Under the pieces are notes generated by a model, which ran no database searches, had not been told where the DNA came from, and saw nothing but the letters and a program-made list of their open reading frames with translations. The position numbers were made by a program, and so were the translations under genes. This document shows positions 15,576 through 24,294 of a stretch of 64,000 bases of DNA, in pieces. Numbering within the stretch: position 1 is the stretch's first letter; each line of letters begins with the position of its first letter. The DNA is from Aldehydirespirator sp965203575 (GTDB lineage: Bacteria; Actinomycetota; Acidimicrobiia; Acidimicrobiales; Aldehydirespiratoraceae): the NCBI GenBank assembly GCA_965203575.1, contig OZ241894.1, positions 682,001-746,000 on the forward strand, read 5' to 3'.

Positions 15576-16772
15576 GTGACCGCATTGGCAGGAGACGCGC
15601 GTCTCGGGGACTTCGACGCCCGCTTCGATGCCGCGCTCAAGAGGGGCAACCGCAACGCCAAATGGTCCAAGTACGGCCCTGACGCCCTGCCGGCGTGGGT
15701 GGCCGAGCACGACTTCCGGCCCCCGCCGGCGGTCACCGACGCCATGCAGGCCACGATCGACCGGGGAGACTTCGGCTACCACGACCTGGAAGACGATGTG
15801 GGTACGGCGTTCGCCCGCTGGTCCGCGGAACGTTACGGGTGGAGCCCCGACGCAGAGTTCGTGCACACCTGCGTGGACGTCCTGCAGGGTGTGACCGCCG
15901 CAGTCACCGCACTGGCCGGGCCCGGCGAAGGCGTGATCCTCACCCCGCCGATCTACCACATCTTCCTGCAGATATGTCCCACCGCCCGGCGCCCCCAACT
16001 CGAGTGGCTGATGCGCCACGACCGCGATCTCGGCTGGACGCTCGACCCCGACGACCTGGAAGCCCTGGTCCGGCGGGAGCCCGGTGCCCGGGTGCTGCTG
16101 TGGTGCCATCCCCACAATCCCACCGGGTGGGTGGCCGGCACTCCGGTCCTCGAACGGATCGTGGAGTTGGCCCACGCCTACGACTTCTACGTGGTGTCCG
16201 ACGAGATCCACGCCGACCTCGTGTACCGGGACTCGTCGTCGCCGTTCGTGCCCATGCTGTCGGTCCCCGGCGCAGCCGAGCGGGTGGTGACCGTCACATC
16301 GCCCGCAAAGACGTTCTCCCTGTCGGGACTGCGGTGCGCGGTGACGGCCTACGCCGACCGGGATCTGCGGCGGCGGGTGCGCCAGGCCCACCCGCCGCTA
16401 TTGCTAGGCCACGCCGCCCGCACCGGCATCGACGCCACCATCGCGGCCTGGAGGCACGGGGCCACATGGGCCGATGGGCTCGTCGCCTACCTGGCCGAGC
16501 GGCGCGACCAGCTGGCGGAACGACTGGCCGCAGAGGCTCCGGCCGCCCGCTTCCACCGACCCGACTCGACCTTCCTGGCGTGGCTGGACGTGTCGGCCTG
16601 CGGGCTGGGCGAGGCCCCGGCAGCCCGGATGTTGCAACGAGCCGGCGTCGCGGTGTCGGAGGGCACCGAGTTCGGAACCAACGGCCGGGGCCACGTGCGC
16701 CTCAACTTCGGCACGTCCGCGGCCGTGCTCGACGAGATCCTCGATCGCCTGCTGTCTCGCCTCCGCACCTAG
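15576..16772 (+). CDS. MalY/PatB-type aminotransferase or cystathionine beta-lyase
   Basis: A 398-residue fold-type I PLP enzyme with a GTG start. Diagnostic segments are KWSKYGPDALPAWVAEHDF (PatB-like N-terminus), WCHPHNPTGWV, VVSDEIHADLVY and the PLP-lysine TSPAKTFSLSGLR. The subgroup usually acts as a C-S beta-lyase on cystathionine or cysteine conjugates. It follows the SPFH gene closely and precedes the ureohydrolase, which has its own promoter. Confidence 0.88.
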   Translation: MTALAGDARLGDFDARFDAALKRGNRNAKWSKYGPDALPAWVAEHDFRPPPAVTDAMQATIDRGDFGYHDLEDDVGTAFARWSAERYGWSPDAEFVHTCVDVLQGVTAAVTALAGPGEGVILTPPIYHIFLQICPTARRPQLEWLMRHDRDLGWTLDPDDLEALVRREPGARVLLWCHPHNPTGWVAGTPVLERIVELAHAYDFYVVSDEIHADLVYRDSSSPFVPMLSVPGAAERVVTVTSPAKTFSLSGLRCAVTAYADRDLRRRVRQAHPPLLLGHAARTGIDATIAAWRHGATWADGLVAYLAERRDQLAERLAAEAPAARFHRPDSTFLAWLDVSACGLGEAPAARMLQRAGVAVSEGTEFGTNGRGHVRLNFGTSAAVLDEILDRLLSRLRT

Positions 16773-16783
16773 AGAGCGCCAAT

Positions 16784-16850
16784 GAACATGAAGCAGTTAC
16801 CCACCGCACAGGTGGTTAATCGCTTCATGTTCGCCCGCCAGTCCTAGGGT
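16784..16850 (+). promoter_or_regulatory. Large inverted repeat and -10 box of the ureohydrolase gene
   Basis: An 11-bp perfect inverted repeat, GAACATGAAGC (16784-16794) and GCTTCATGTTC (16822-16832), encloses a second one (TTACCCACC / GGTGGTTAA, one mismatch). TAGGGT (16845-16850) ends 7 nt before the GTG start, so the mRNA is probably leaderless. The repeat would then be an operator at about -26 to -74 relative to the start, not a riboswitch. Confidence 0.6.
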
Positions 16851-16857
16851 TGAGACC

Positions 16858-17808
16858 GTGACCGGCAATCCGCAGCCGCTCGGGGGCAACGAGATGCCCC
16901 GCTTCGCGGGGATCGCCACCTTCATGCGGCTGCCGGGACGCTCGCGCCCTGACGAACTCGACGCGGCCATCGTGGGGGTGCCGTTCGACATCGGCACCTC
17001 CAACCGGCCCGGCGCCCGCTTCGGGCCCCGGGGCATCCGTGACGAGTCGGTGCTGATCCGCCCCTACAACATGGCCACCCGGGCCGCCCCCTTCGACAGC
17101 CTGCGCATCGACGACACCGGAGACGTGGCCACCAACCCCTACAACCTGCTGGATTCGGTCGCCCGCATCGAGGCCCATTTCGCCGAGTTGCTGTCCCACG
17201 GCGTGATCACCGTGGCCCTGGGCGGCGACCACACCATCGTGCTGCCCATCCTGCGGGCCGTGCGGGCCCGCCACGGACCGGTCGGGCTGGTGCACGTCGA
17301 CGCCCACACCGACATCAACGACGAGATGTTCGGCGAGCGCATCGCCCACGGCACCCCGTTCCGCCGGGCGGTGGAGGAGGGCCTGCTCGACTGCTCACGG
17401 GTGGTCCAGATCGGGATGCGGGCCACCGGCTACGCGGCCGACGACTTCGACTGGTCGCGCCGGCAGGGCTTCCGGGTCGTGCAGATCGAGGAGTGCTGGC
17501 ACCGCTCGCTGGCCCCGCTGATGGACGAGGTGCGCGACCAGGTCGATGGCGGACCGGTGTACCTGAGCTTCGACATCGACGGCCTCGACCCGTCGTTCGC
17601 CCCCGGCACCGGCACCCCCGAGATCGGCGGGCTCACCACCCCCCAGGCCCTGGAGATCATCCGCGGCTGCCGGGGTCTGGACCTCGTGGGCTGCGACATG
17701 GTGGAGGTGGCGCCCATCTACGACACCTCGGGCATGACGGCCCACATAGCCGCCGATCTCGTCTACGAGATGCTGTGCGTGCTCCCCGGCGTCCAGTACC
17801 GGACCTGA
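16858..17808 (+). CDS. speB: Ureohydrolase (agmatinase / guanidinobutyrase family)
   Basis: A 316-residue arginase-fold enzyme that splits urea from a guanidino compound. The manganese ligands are in GGDHTI, HVDAHTDIND and SFDIDGLDPSFAPG. The N-terminal block (FDIGTSNRPGARFGPRGIR) is typical of agmatinase and guanidinobutyrase. The substrate among agmatine, guanidinobutyrate or similar cannot be read from sequence. The leaderless GTG start is supported by TAGGGT 7 nt upstream and a strong inverted repeat behind it. Confidence 0.9.
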   Translation: MTGNPQPLGGNEMPRFAGIATFMRLPGRSRPDELDAAIVGVPFDIGTSNRPGARFGPRGIRDESVLIRPYNMATRAAPFDSLRIDDTGDVATNPYNLLDSVARIEAHFAELLSHGVITVALGGDHTIVLPILRAVRARHGPVGLVHVDAHTDINDEMFGERIAHGTPFRRAVEEGLLDCSRVVQIGMRATGYAADDFDWSRRQGFRVVQIEECWHRSLAPLMDEVRDQVDGGPVYLSFDIDGLDPSFAPGTGTPEIGGLTTPQALEIIRGCRGLDLVGCDMVEVAPIYDTSGMTAHIAADLVYEMLCVLPGVQYRT

Positions 17809-17852
17809 GAGCCGACCCACGGATGTCACACGCAACGCCTATGATTCTCGTT

Positions 17853-19049
17853 GTGGATCAGGAGACCTCATTCGGACAGCAGGTCCGCAGGCTCAGAGAG
17901 GCGCGCGGCGTCGAGGCGATCCGCCTCGCCGCGGACCTGGGCCTGGCTCCCACCGACCTGTCCGATCTCGAGCGCGGCCGCCGAAGCTTGGAGGCCGACG
18001 AGGTCCTTTCTGTCGCGCAGTCGTTGGGGGTGTCGCCCGTCGCCATCCTCGAGCCCTGCTCATTGTTGGCCCGGCTCCCCCTGGCGCGCCGCACCTGCGA
18101 CGGGAACCCCCCGGACGAAGGATCAGAACTGCGCATGACGAACCTGGCGGGGCTTCACGATGTGCTCTGCGACGGCGGACACGCCTCCGGGAACCGGGTC
18201 AATGAGTTTCCGGACGGGCTCGATGACGCGGACGCCCGAGCCGAGTGGGCCCGTGAGCAACTCGGGCCGATCGCCGGTGAGCAGGACAGTCTTGCCGCCC
18301 TGGCGACCGCGATCGAGGATCGGCTCGGCGTGGACGTCATGGTTGACGACCTCGGCGAGACCGCGCCGTTGGGTGTGGCGATAACCGACGCCGACTTTCC
18401 CTTCATCGCCGTGAACACCAATCAACGCCGATCGCGGGCACTCTTCACGCTGGCTCACGAGCTCGCGCACGTCCTAGGCGGTGACGGCCACGCCCTGACG
18501 TTCTACCGGGACGCCGACCAGCCGGATGACGTCGAGCTTGAGGCCAACGCCTTCGCCGCGAGCCTGCTGATGCCGGAGCACAGCATCAGAGAGACCGTCG
18601 GCCCCAGCAGAGTCGACGCCGCCTGTCTGGCACGAATGCTCCTGCGCTTCGGCGTGAGCCACCAGGCGCTGGTCCGCCGCCTCTTCGACCTGCAGATCAT
18701 CAGCCGCATCGAGCGCGCCGAACTCGAGTCCGCCGGATGGGACGGTCTCCTCGCGCAGTTCAGCGGCGACGAGTTGCGAGCGTTGCGAAGTGCGCGTGAC
18801 GCGAGCCCCCGCAGACGAGCACCCGGACTGCTTGCCGAACGATGCTGGCGAGGCGTGCTCGACGGAACCATCAGCGTGCGCCCCTTGGCAGGACTGCTGC
18901 ACAGGGGCACCGAGGACCTGCTCGCGGAGGTCAACAGGCTCAGCCCGGGCTCTGACTCCGCCGCGGACGGCGAGCGGCCCAACCCGCCCGAGGGACGACT
19001 GCCCTACTCGTCGAGCCGGGACTCGGAGGCCAGCCCCATGGCTGTCTGA
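17853..19049 (+). CDS. XRE-family HTH plus ImmA/IrrE metallopeptidase
   Basis: A 398-residue protein. An N-terminal XRE helix-turn-helix (about 8-60, FGQQVRRLREARG, TDLSDLERGRRSLEADE) is joined by a linker to an ImmA/IrrE zinc peptidase domain with HELAH at 202-206 and a downstream glutamate in ELEANAFAASLLMP. Such proteins act as antitoxin-like repressors or cleave repressors in stress and mobile-element switches. The GTG at 17853 is preferred because a perfect TATGAT ends 7 nt upstream; ATG codons at 17823 and 17841 are alternatives. A PIN-like gene follows, so the two look like a toxin-antitoxin pair. Confidence 0.85.
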   Translation: MDQETSFGQQVRRLREARGVEAIRLAADLGLAPTDLSDLERGRRSLEADEVLSVAQSLGVSPVAILEPCSLLARLPLARRTCDGNPPDEGSELRMTNLAGLHDVLCDGGHASGNRVNEFPDGLDDADARAEWAREQLGPIAGEQDSLAALATAIEDRLGVDVMVDDLGETAPLGVAITDADFPFIAVNTNQRRSRALFTLAHELAHVLGGDGHALTFYRDADQPDDVELEANAFAASLLMPEHSIRETVGPSRVDAACLARMLLRFGVSHQALVRRLFDLQIISRIERAELESAGWDGLLAQFSGDELRALRSARDASPRRRAPGLLAERCWRGVLDGTISVRPLAGLLHRGTEDLLAEVNRLSPGSDSAADGERPNPPEGRLPYSSSRDSEASPMAV

Positions 19050-19130
19050 CATCACGGCGACCTCGAGCCGATCATCCGCCGGACGAGGGTGCGGGACTCG
19101 GAGGCCAGCCCCATGGCTGTCCGACATCAC
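19018..19130. repeat. 38-bp direct repeat: tail of the ImmA gene and a second copy 75 bp on
   Basis: Copies at 19018-19055 and 19093-19130 differ at one base, which changes the ImmA stop codon TGA to CGA in the second copy. The second copy ends 5 bp before the TAGCAT box of the next gene. Confidence 0.85.
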
Positions 19131-19146
19131 CTCGTAGCATCCCGGC

Positions 19147-19698
19147 GTGCAACCGGTGCTTCACGACGCCGTGACAATCATCCACTTCGCTGCTGTCGAG
19201 CGTCTCGATGTGCTACGAGCCTGCCACGGTCACCGGCCCGAGCCAAGGTGGACCAAGGGCGTTCGGGAAGAAATCAGGAGCTGCGAGCGCGCCGGAATCG
19301 CCCATTGCGAGAAAGTACTCAGTTCGCCCTGGCTCGGAACACCGGTGGCCGCAGGCGTGAGCGAGTTGACTGCGGTAGACCGCATCCGGCGCGCGCTCAG
19401 CGACCCGACAGACCCGCCTGCGAAGAACTTGGGTGAGGCCGAGAGCATCTACTTCGCTGAGAAGCACGAGGGGCAGTTCGCGACCGATGACAACGACGCC
19501 CATTCTTTCGCCCTTCGCCGAACGGGGCTGGGATCCGGAAGGGTGATCGACTCGATCCACATTCTGCGAACCGCCGTAGCCAACGGCGACATCGCCGCGG
19601 TCACCGCCAATGACATCGCAAACGAGATGGAAGCAGCCGGCCGCTCGTTCCGGCCGGAGCATCGCGGCGAGCGCGGCCCCGGCTACTTTCGCGACTGA
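19147..19698 (+). CDS. PIN-like (DUF3368-type) putative toxin paired with ImmA protein
   Basis: A 183-residue protein. The N-terminus (VLHDAVTIIHFAAVERLDVL) resembles the first strand and helix of DUF3368 PIN proteins. NLGEAESIYFAEKH and FATDDNDAHSFA supply the expected central Glu and Asp residues, so an acidic nuclease site is plausible. The GTG start has TAGCAT 6 nt upstream (19135-19140). Being directly behind a HTH-ImmA gene supports a toxin-antitoxin or regulated nuclease role. The assignment to PIN is by motif, not by search. Confidence 0.65.
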   Translation: MQPVLHDAVTIIHFAAVERLDVLRACHGHRPEPRWTKGVREEIRSCERAGIAHCEKVLSSPWLGTPVAAGVSELTAVDRIRRALSDPTDPPAKNLGEAESIYFAEKHEGQFATDDNDAHSFALRRTGLGSGRVIDSIHILRTAVANGDIAAVTANDIANEMEAAGRSFRPEHRGERGPGYFRD

Positions 19699-19731
19699 GA
19701 GATCACGCCGTCGCCTACGACGGATCCGCCC

Positions 19732-19841
19732 CCGCTGTAGAGCACTCTGCGCGCCATACTCCCTCGATCGCGGCGACCGCGGCCAGCGCCTCGGCGGCGG
19801 CGCCGCTGTCGAGCACTCTGCGCGCCATACTTCCTCGATCC
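19732..19841. repeat. 39-bp direct repeat, two copies 71 bp apart
   Basis: Copies at 19732-19770 and 19803-19841 share GAGCACTCTGCGCGCCATAC and flanks, with two differences. They lie between the PIN-like gene and the NicX-like gene. No gene is seen in this gap. Confidence 0.85.
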
Positions 19842-19876
19842 GTCGTGACGCGGGGAGCGGGAGAGGAAATGCAAGC

Positions 19877-20914
19877 GTGCTCGTAGAACAGGTCGAGGGC
19901 AAGTGGATCGAGGCGTTCGCGGAGACATTCAGGCTCTGCGGGGTGAGCGGGGGCGAGACCGCCGCGGTGCTGTCGGAGTCCCAGAGCCGCCCGGTGAACG
20001 TGCAGCTCGCCGACCTGGCCCTGCAGCGACTCGGGGCGCGGGTCTTCCACCTGCGCCTGACCACGCCGCGCCAGAAGGTGGCGGTGCCGGTGCGCTCCAC
20101 CGGAGCGTCCGACGCCGTCGGCGGGCTCGAGCCTGCGGTGGCCGCGCTGGCCGGGTCATCCTTCGTGGCCGACTGCACCGTGGAGGGTCTGCTCCACGCC
20201 CCCGAACTGGGCGCCATCCTCGGCGGCGGCGCCCGGATCCTGATGGTGTCCAACGAGCATCCCGAGATCCTCGAACGCCTCGTTCCCGACCCGGCGCTCA
20301 AGCCCCGGGTCCAGCACGGCGCGGCCATGCTCGAGCGGGCCGCTGAGATGCGGGTCACCTCCGCGGCCGGCACCGACCTGACCATCGACGTCTCTGACGC
20401 CCCGACCGCCGGGAGCTGGGGATGCACCGACGGTCCGGGCACCATCGCGCACTGGCCCGGCGGGCTGTGCCTGTGCTTCCCCGCCGCGGGAACCGTCAAC
20501 GGCACCCTGGTGCTCGACGCCGGAGACGTGAACCTCACCTTCAAGCGCTACCTGGAGTCGCCGGTGCGGATGAGCATCACCGACGACTACATCACCGACA
20601 TCGCCGGCGACGGAGTCGACGCCGCGCTCACCGCCAGCTATCTGGCCGCCTGGGAAGATCCCGACGCCTACGCCGTCTCCCACGTCGGATGGGGCATGAA
20701 CCCTGCGGCCCGCTGGGACGCGATGACGATGTACGACCGCACCCAGTTCAACGGCACCGAGCTGCGGGCCTTCGCGGGCAACTTCCTGTACTCCACCGGG
20801 GCCAACGAGACCGCCGGGCGCCACACCCTGGGCCACTTCGACCTGCCCATGCGCAACTGCACCGTCACCCTCGACGGCACCCCGGTGGTCGAAGCAGGCA
20901 GTCTCACCTTTTGA
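19877..20914 (+). CDS. M29-like / 2,5-dihydroxypyridine 5,6-dioxygenase (NicX)-like protein
   Basis: A 345-residue protein with a GTG start (AGAGGA about 10 nt upstream). The C-terminal half carries the histidine/aspartate segments of the thermophilic M29 aminopeptidase fold, re-used in NicX ring-opening dioxygenase: SHVGWGMNP and HTLGHFDLPM. The acidic metal cluster of true M29 peptidases is not obvious, so the NicX side of the family is preferred. The neighbour is an omega-amino acid aminotransferase. The substrate is not known; pyridine-ring cleavage is a family inference. Confidence 0.65.
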   Translation: MLVEQVEGKWIEAFAETFRLCGVSGGETAAVLSESQSRPVNVQLADLALQRLGARVFHLRLTTPRQKVAVPVRSTGASDAVGGLEPAVAALAGSSFVADCTVEGLLHAPELGAILGGGARILMVSNEHPEILERLVPDPALKPRVQHGAAMLERAAEMRVTSAAGTDLTIDVSDAPTAGSWGCTDGPGTIAHWPGGLCLCFPAAGTVNGTLVLDAGDVNLTFKRYLESPVRMSITDDYITDIAGDGVDAALTASYLAAWEDPDAYAVSHVGWGMNPAARWDAMTMYDRTQFNGTELRAFAGNFLYSTGANETAGRHTLGHFDLPMRNCTVTLDGTPVVEAGSLTF

Positions 20915-20931
20915 GCACCCCGTCGGCAGAA

Positions 20932-20972
20932 TTGGCAGCAGAACGCACGCTATGCGTGCAGAGCACTGCCAG
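20932..20972. terminator. Nested inverted repeat between NicX-like and aminotransferase genes
   Basis: An outer TGGCAG (20933-20938) / CTGCCA (20966-20971) encloses GCACGC-tat-GCGTGC (20945-20959). It could be a factor-independent-like hairpin, though no T-run follows. The outer arms equal the half-sites of the array at 4942-5010, so a binding site is possible too. Confidence 0.4.
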
Positions 20973-21058
20973 TTCCGGTGCTGCCCGTCGGCGGTAGCCG
21001 CACAGTGTCCGTAGGCTGAGCCGGCTGCCTCACCGTCGCGACCTCAGGAGCCCGTCCC

Positions 21059-22276
21059 ATGGGTAATCACGCTCTGCTCCATCCCTTCGCCCCTCCGGCC
21101 AAGCCGGAGTCCGAGATGATCAACATCGTGCGGGCGGAGGGCTCCACCCTCTACGACGACCAGGGGCGGTCGTACATCGACGGCCTGGCCAGCCTCTGGT
21201 ACTGCCAGATCGGCCATTCCCGCCCGGAGATGGCCGACGCGGTGGCCGCGCAGATGCGCGAGCTCGCCGCCTACAACACCTTCGACCCGTTCACCAACCC
21301 GCCCGCGGCCCGGGCGGCCGAGATGGTCGCAGAACGCTCGCCTCTGACCGACGGGCGGGTGTTCTTCGGCTGCACCGGGTCGGACGCGGTGGACACCGCA
21401 CTCAAGCTCGCCCGCCTCTACGCCCAGCGGACCAGCGGCGCCGGACGCCAGGTGGTGATACGGCGCACCAACGGCTACCACGGCACCAACTTCGGCGGCA
21501 CCTCGGCCCAGGGCATCGCTCCCAACCGCGAGGGATGGGGCGATCTGGTCCCCCACTTCATCGAGGTCCCCAACGACGACATCGAGGTGATGGCCACCGC
21601 GTTCGCCGAGCACGGCGAGCGGGTGGCTGCGGTCATCACCGAGCCGGTGCAGGGCGCGGGCGGCGTGTTCCCACCGCCGGAGGGCTACCTCGCCGGGGTC
21701 CGCCGGCTGTGCGACCAGCACGGCGCCCTGCTGATCGTCGACGAGGTGATCTGTGGCTTCGGCCGCACCGGCGAGTGGTTCGGCGCCCAGACGTTCGGCG
21801 TGACCCCCGACATGATGACCTTCGCCAAGGGCGTGACCTCCGGTTACCTGCCCCTCAGCGGTGTGATCGTGAGCCGCCGGGTGTGCGAGAACCTCGAGGA
21901 GCCCGGCTTCCTGCTGCGCACCGGCTACACCTACTCGGGCCATCCCACCGTGGCCGCCGCGGCCGTCAAGAACCTGGAGATCATCACCTCCGAGGGCCTC
22001 GTGGACCGGGCCGACCATGTGGGGGCCAGGCTCACCGAGGGGCTCGAGGCGCTGGCCGCCGACGGGCTCATCGCGTCGTACCGCGGCGAGGGCGCGGTTC
22101 AGGCCGCGGTGCTGGACCGCCCGTCGATGGACGTGCGCAACGACATGCTGCGGCGGGGCGTGATCGCGCGCCCCATCAACGACGTGCTCGCCCTCTGCCC
22201 GCCGCTGGTGATCACCGACGACGAGATCGGCCGGATCATCGACACCATGGCCGAGTCCCTTCGGACCGTCCCCTAG
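21059..22276 (+). CDS. Class III aminotransferase (omega-amino acid:pyruvate type)
   Basis: A 405-residue fold-type I PLP enzyme. Landmarks are DGLASLWYCQIGHSRPEM, VFFGCTGSDAVDTALKLAR, ITEPVQGAGGV, LIVDEVICGFGRTGEWFG and the PLP-lysine in TFAKGVTSGYLPLSG. The family moves amino groups from beta-alanine, GABA, taurine or polyamines to pyruvate or 2-oxoglutarate. AGGAG lies about 9 nt before the ATG. No partner fixes the substrate. Confidence 0.9.
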   Translation: MGNHALLHPFAPPAKPESEMINIVRAEGSTLYDDQGRSYIDGLASLWYCQIGHSRPEMADAVAAQMRELAAYNTFDPFTNPPAARAAEMVAERSPLTDGRVFFGCTGSDAVDTALKLARLYAQRTSGAGRQVVIRRTNGYHGTNFGGTSAQGIAPNREGWGDLVPHFIEVPNDDIEVMATAFAEHGERVAAVITEPVQGAGGVFPPPEGYLAGVRRLCDQHGALLIVDEVICGFGRTGEWFGAQTFGVTPDMMTFAKGVTSGYLPLSGVIVSRRVCENLEEPGFLLRTGYTYSGHPTVAAAAVKNLEIITSEGLVDRADHVGARLTEGLEALAADGLIASYRGEGAVQAAVLDRPSMDVRNDMLRRGVIARPINDVLALCPPLVITDDEIGRIIDTMAESLRTVP

Positions 22277-22376
22277 GGCCGCTTCCCGGGAGACACTGAG
22301 GCCGTATGGTTGAAATAACAGTAAACAGCATATAGATTGTGCTGGGCACCGACGAGACGCACGGCCGGGGGTACGG

Positions 22377-22730
22377 ATGGGGACATTCAACTGCATGGTT
22401 CGATTCGACAGCCTGGACGGCGAGCGGAGCGTGGAGATCGACGCGCTCGTCGACACCGGTGCGAGCTACAGCATCGTGCCGTCTGCCATCCTGCGGCGAT
22501 TGGGAGTGGAGCCGACCGACCGGCACCGCGTGACCCTTGCCGACGGCAGGAGGGTCACCTATGACCTCGGGCAGGCTCACGCCACCATCGATGGTCGCAG
22601 CACCCCGACGTGGGTCTTCTTCGGCGAGGACGGCGGCCCTTCCCTGCTCGGCACCTACACACTGGAGGGCCTGCGCCTCGCAGTCGACCCCTATGAGAGG
22701 AAGCTCGTTCCTTCCGTAGCCACGGCGTGA
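22377..22730 (+). CDS. Retropepsin-like aspartyl protease family protein
   Basis: A 117-residue protein with one retropepsin motif, ALVDTGASYSIVP (catalytic D-T-G), then LGVEPTDRHRVTLADGRRV and GTYTLEGLRLAVDP, as in bacterial single-domain aspartyl proteases that act as dimers. An AT-rich stretch (22310-22335) upstream may hold a promoter. The following ATPase gene has its own promoter. Biological role unknown. Confidence 0.75.
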   Translation: MGTFNCMVRFDSLDGERSVEIDALVDTGASYSIVPSAILRRLGVEPTDRHRVTLADGRRVTYDLGQAHATIDGRSTPTWVFFGEDGGPSLLGTYTLEGLRLAVDPYERKLVPSVATA

Positions 22731-22766
22731 ACGCCGGTCAATGAGAATTAGTCCAGTAACTGAGAA

Positions 22767-22795
22767 TTGGACTATTAGTTGATAATTTGTATAGT
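22767..22795 (+). promoter_or_regulatory. Strong promoter of the AAA/DUF4143 gene
   Basis: TTGGAC (22767-22772), a 17-bp spacer and TATAGT (22790-22795) precede the GTG start by 6 nt. An inverted repeat, AGTCCA (22750-22755) / TGGACT (22768-22773), overlaps the -35. The surroundings are AT-rich for this genome. Confidence 0.7.
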
Positions 22796-22801
22796 TGGGT
22801 G

Positions 22802-24070
22802 GTGACGGTCTCTCCCGGAGCGGCAGCAGCAGACCCATTCTCGTACCGGCCTCGGGTCATCGACTCCGAGCTGACCGAACTGTTGACACTGCTGCCCGCA
22901 ATCAGCATCGAAGGGCCGCGGGCGGTCGGAAAGACCCGAACCGCCCAGCAGTTCGCCAACACGGTGTACAACCTCGACGATCCCGACACGCTGCAGATGG
23001 CGCAGCGCAATCCAAGCATGCTTGCGGAAGGCGCAGAGCCGATCCTCATCGACGAATGGCAGCGACTTCCCGCCGCCTGGGACGTTGTTCGCCGAAGCGT
23101 CGACGAGGGGTTCCGGCCTGGCCGCTTTCTTCTGACCGGCTCGGCGCGTCCCAGCGTGCTGCCGACGCACTCCGGGGCCGGTCGCATCGTGACGCTGCGA
23201 ATGTGGACCACGAGCCTCGCCGAGCGCTGGGGCAGCGCCACTGTGAGCCTCGGCGACCTGCTCACGGGTCGGAGATCGGAGATCCGGGGCGCCACCGACC
23301 GCAGCTGGCCCGACTATGCCGATGAGATCGTGAAGGGCGGGTTCCCCGGATGGCAGGCGGTGACGGGAAGGGCCGCTGACCTGCTCGTCGATGGCTACCT
23401 CCACCGCATCGTCGAACACGAGTTCCCCCAGAGCGGGCGCTCGGTTCGCCGGCCCGCGACTCTGCGTCACTGGTTGGCGGCGTACGCGGCGGCTGCCTCC
23501 ACCACCGCCTCCTACGAGGCCATCCGGGACGCTGCGACGGCAGGAGAGCACGACAAGCCGTCCAAGGCCACCACCATGGCGTACCGCGACGTTCTCGAGC
23601 ACATGTGGGTCGCCGAGCCGGTCCCGGCATGGACCCCCGGCACCAACCGCCTCAGTCGGCTGAAGCGCTCGCCCAAGCACCAACTCGCCGACACGTCGCT
23701 GACGGCGCGCCTGCTCAACGTGCGGGCCGACGCACTCACCGAGGCCGGCGTGGCCGGGCAGCTGTTCGAGTCCCTGGTCACACGAGACCTGCGCGTCTAC
23801 GCCCAGCCCGCCGATGCCCGCGTACGCCACATGCGCACCTGGAACGACGACCGCGAGGTCGACCTCATCGTCGAGCACGCCGACGGCATAGTCACAGTGG
23901 AGGTCAAGGCAGCCGCCCGCGTGGACCCCCGGGACACACGCCATCTGCGCTGGCTCTCGGACCGCCTCGGCCCCAGAATGCTCGACGCCGCCGTCGTCTA
24001 CACCGGCGCCGAGGCCTATCGAGACGATGACGGCATCGCCATAGTGCCAGCCGGTCTCCTAGGCCCCTGA
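22802..24070 (+). CDS. AAA-fold ATPase with DUF4143 nuclease-like domain
   Basis: A 422-residue protein. The N-terminal P-loop domain has Walker A GPRAVGKT (38-45) and Walker B ILIDEWQRLP (81-90). The C-terminal DUF4143 region contains a PD-(D/E)xK-like segment, DREVDLIVE then VTVEVKAAAR. Members are widespread, often mobile or near toxin-antitoxin genes, and their role is unresolved. The GTG at 22802 is chosen from the promoter 6 nt upstream; GTG 22799 is possible. Confidence 0.85.
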   Translation: MTVSPGAAAADPFSYRPRVIDSELTELLTLLPAISIEGPRAVGKTRTAQQFANTVYNLDDPDTLQMAQRNPSMLAEGAEPILIDEWQRLPAAWDVVRRSVDEGFRPGRFLLTGSARPSVLPTHSGAGRIVTLRMWTTSLAERWGSATVSLGDLLTGRRSEIRGATDRSWPDYADEIVKGGFPGWQAVTGRAADLLVDGYLHRIVEHEFPQSGRSVRRPATLRHWLAAYAAAASTTASYEAIRDAATAGEHDKPSKATTMAYRDVLEHMWVAEPVPAWTPGTNRLSRLKRSPKHQLADTSLTARLLNVRADALTEAGVAGQLFESLVTRDLRVYAQPADARVRHMRTWNDDREVDLIVEHADGIVTVEVKAAARVDPRDTRHLRWLSDRLGPRMLDAAVVYTGAEAYRDDDGIAIVPAGLLGP

Positions 24071-24294
24071 CCCGGCTGTTCCGGCACCGACCCCGCCAAC
24101 TGAACGCCTGACGCCTACACGCCTCCCTCGCCGTCGATCACCCCAGGCTCGGCCAGTTCGGGGTGGCGCGGGCCTCGACCTGAGCCGGATCGACCAACTC
24201 GTCACCGACCTCGACCCCTCCGATCCCCGCCTTCACCCCTACCGGGACGCCTGACGGAGGTCCGCACGCGACCGAACTACTACCATCAGAGTTC

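Noticed and set aside
16784..16832. Guanidine riboswitch before the ureohydrolase
   Set aside because: No ACGR loops or known guanidine motifs, and the promoter -10 lies downstream of the hairpin, so it is unlikely to be transcribed with the gene.
19018..19130. Two-repeat CRISPR-like unit (repeat about 38, gap about 37)
   Set aside because: Similar spacing occurs at several loci, but the repeats are unrelated and coincide with gene ends.
24172..24254. Possible gene-end fragment reading LDLSRIDQLVTDLDPSD
   Set aside because: Too short and unmatched to any family I recognise to call.
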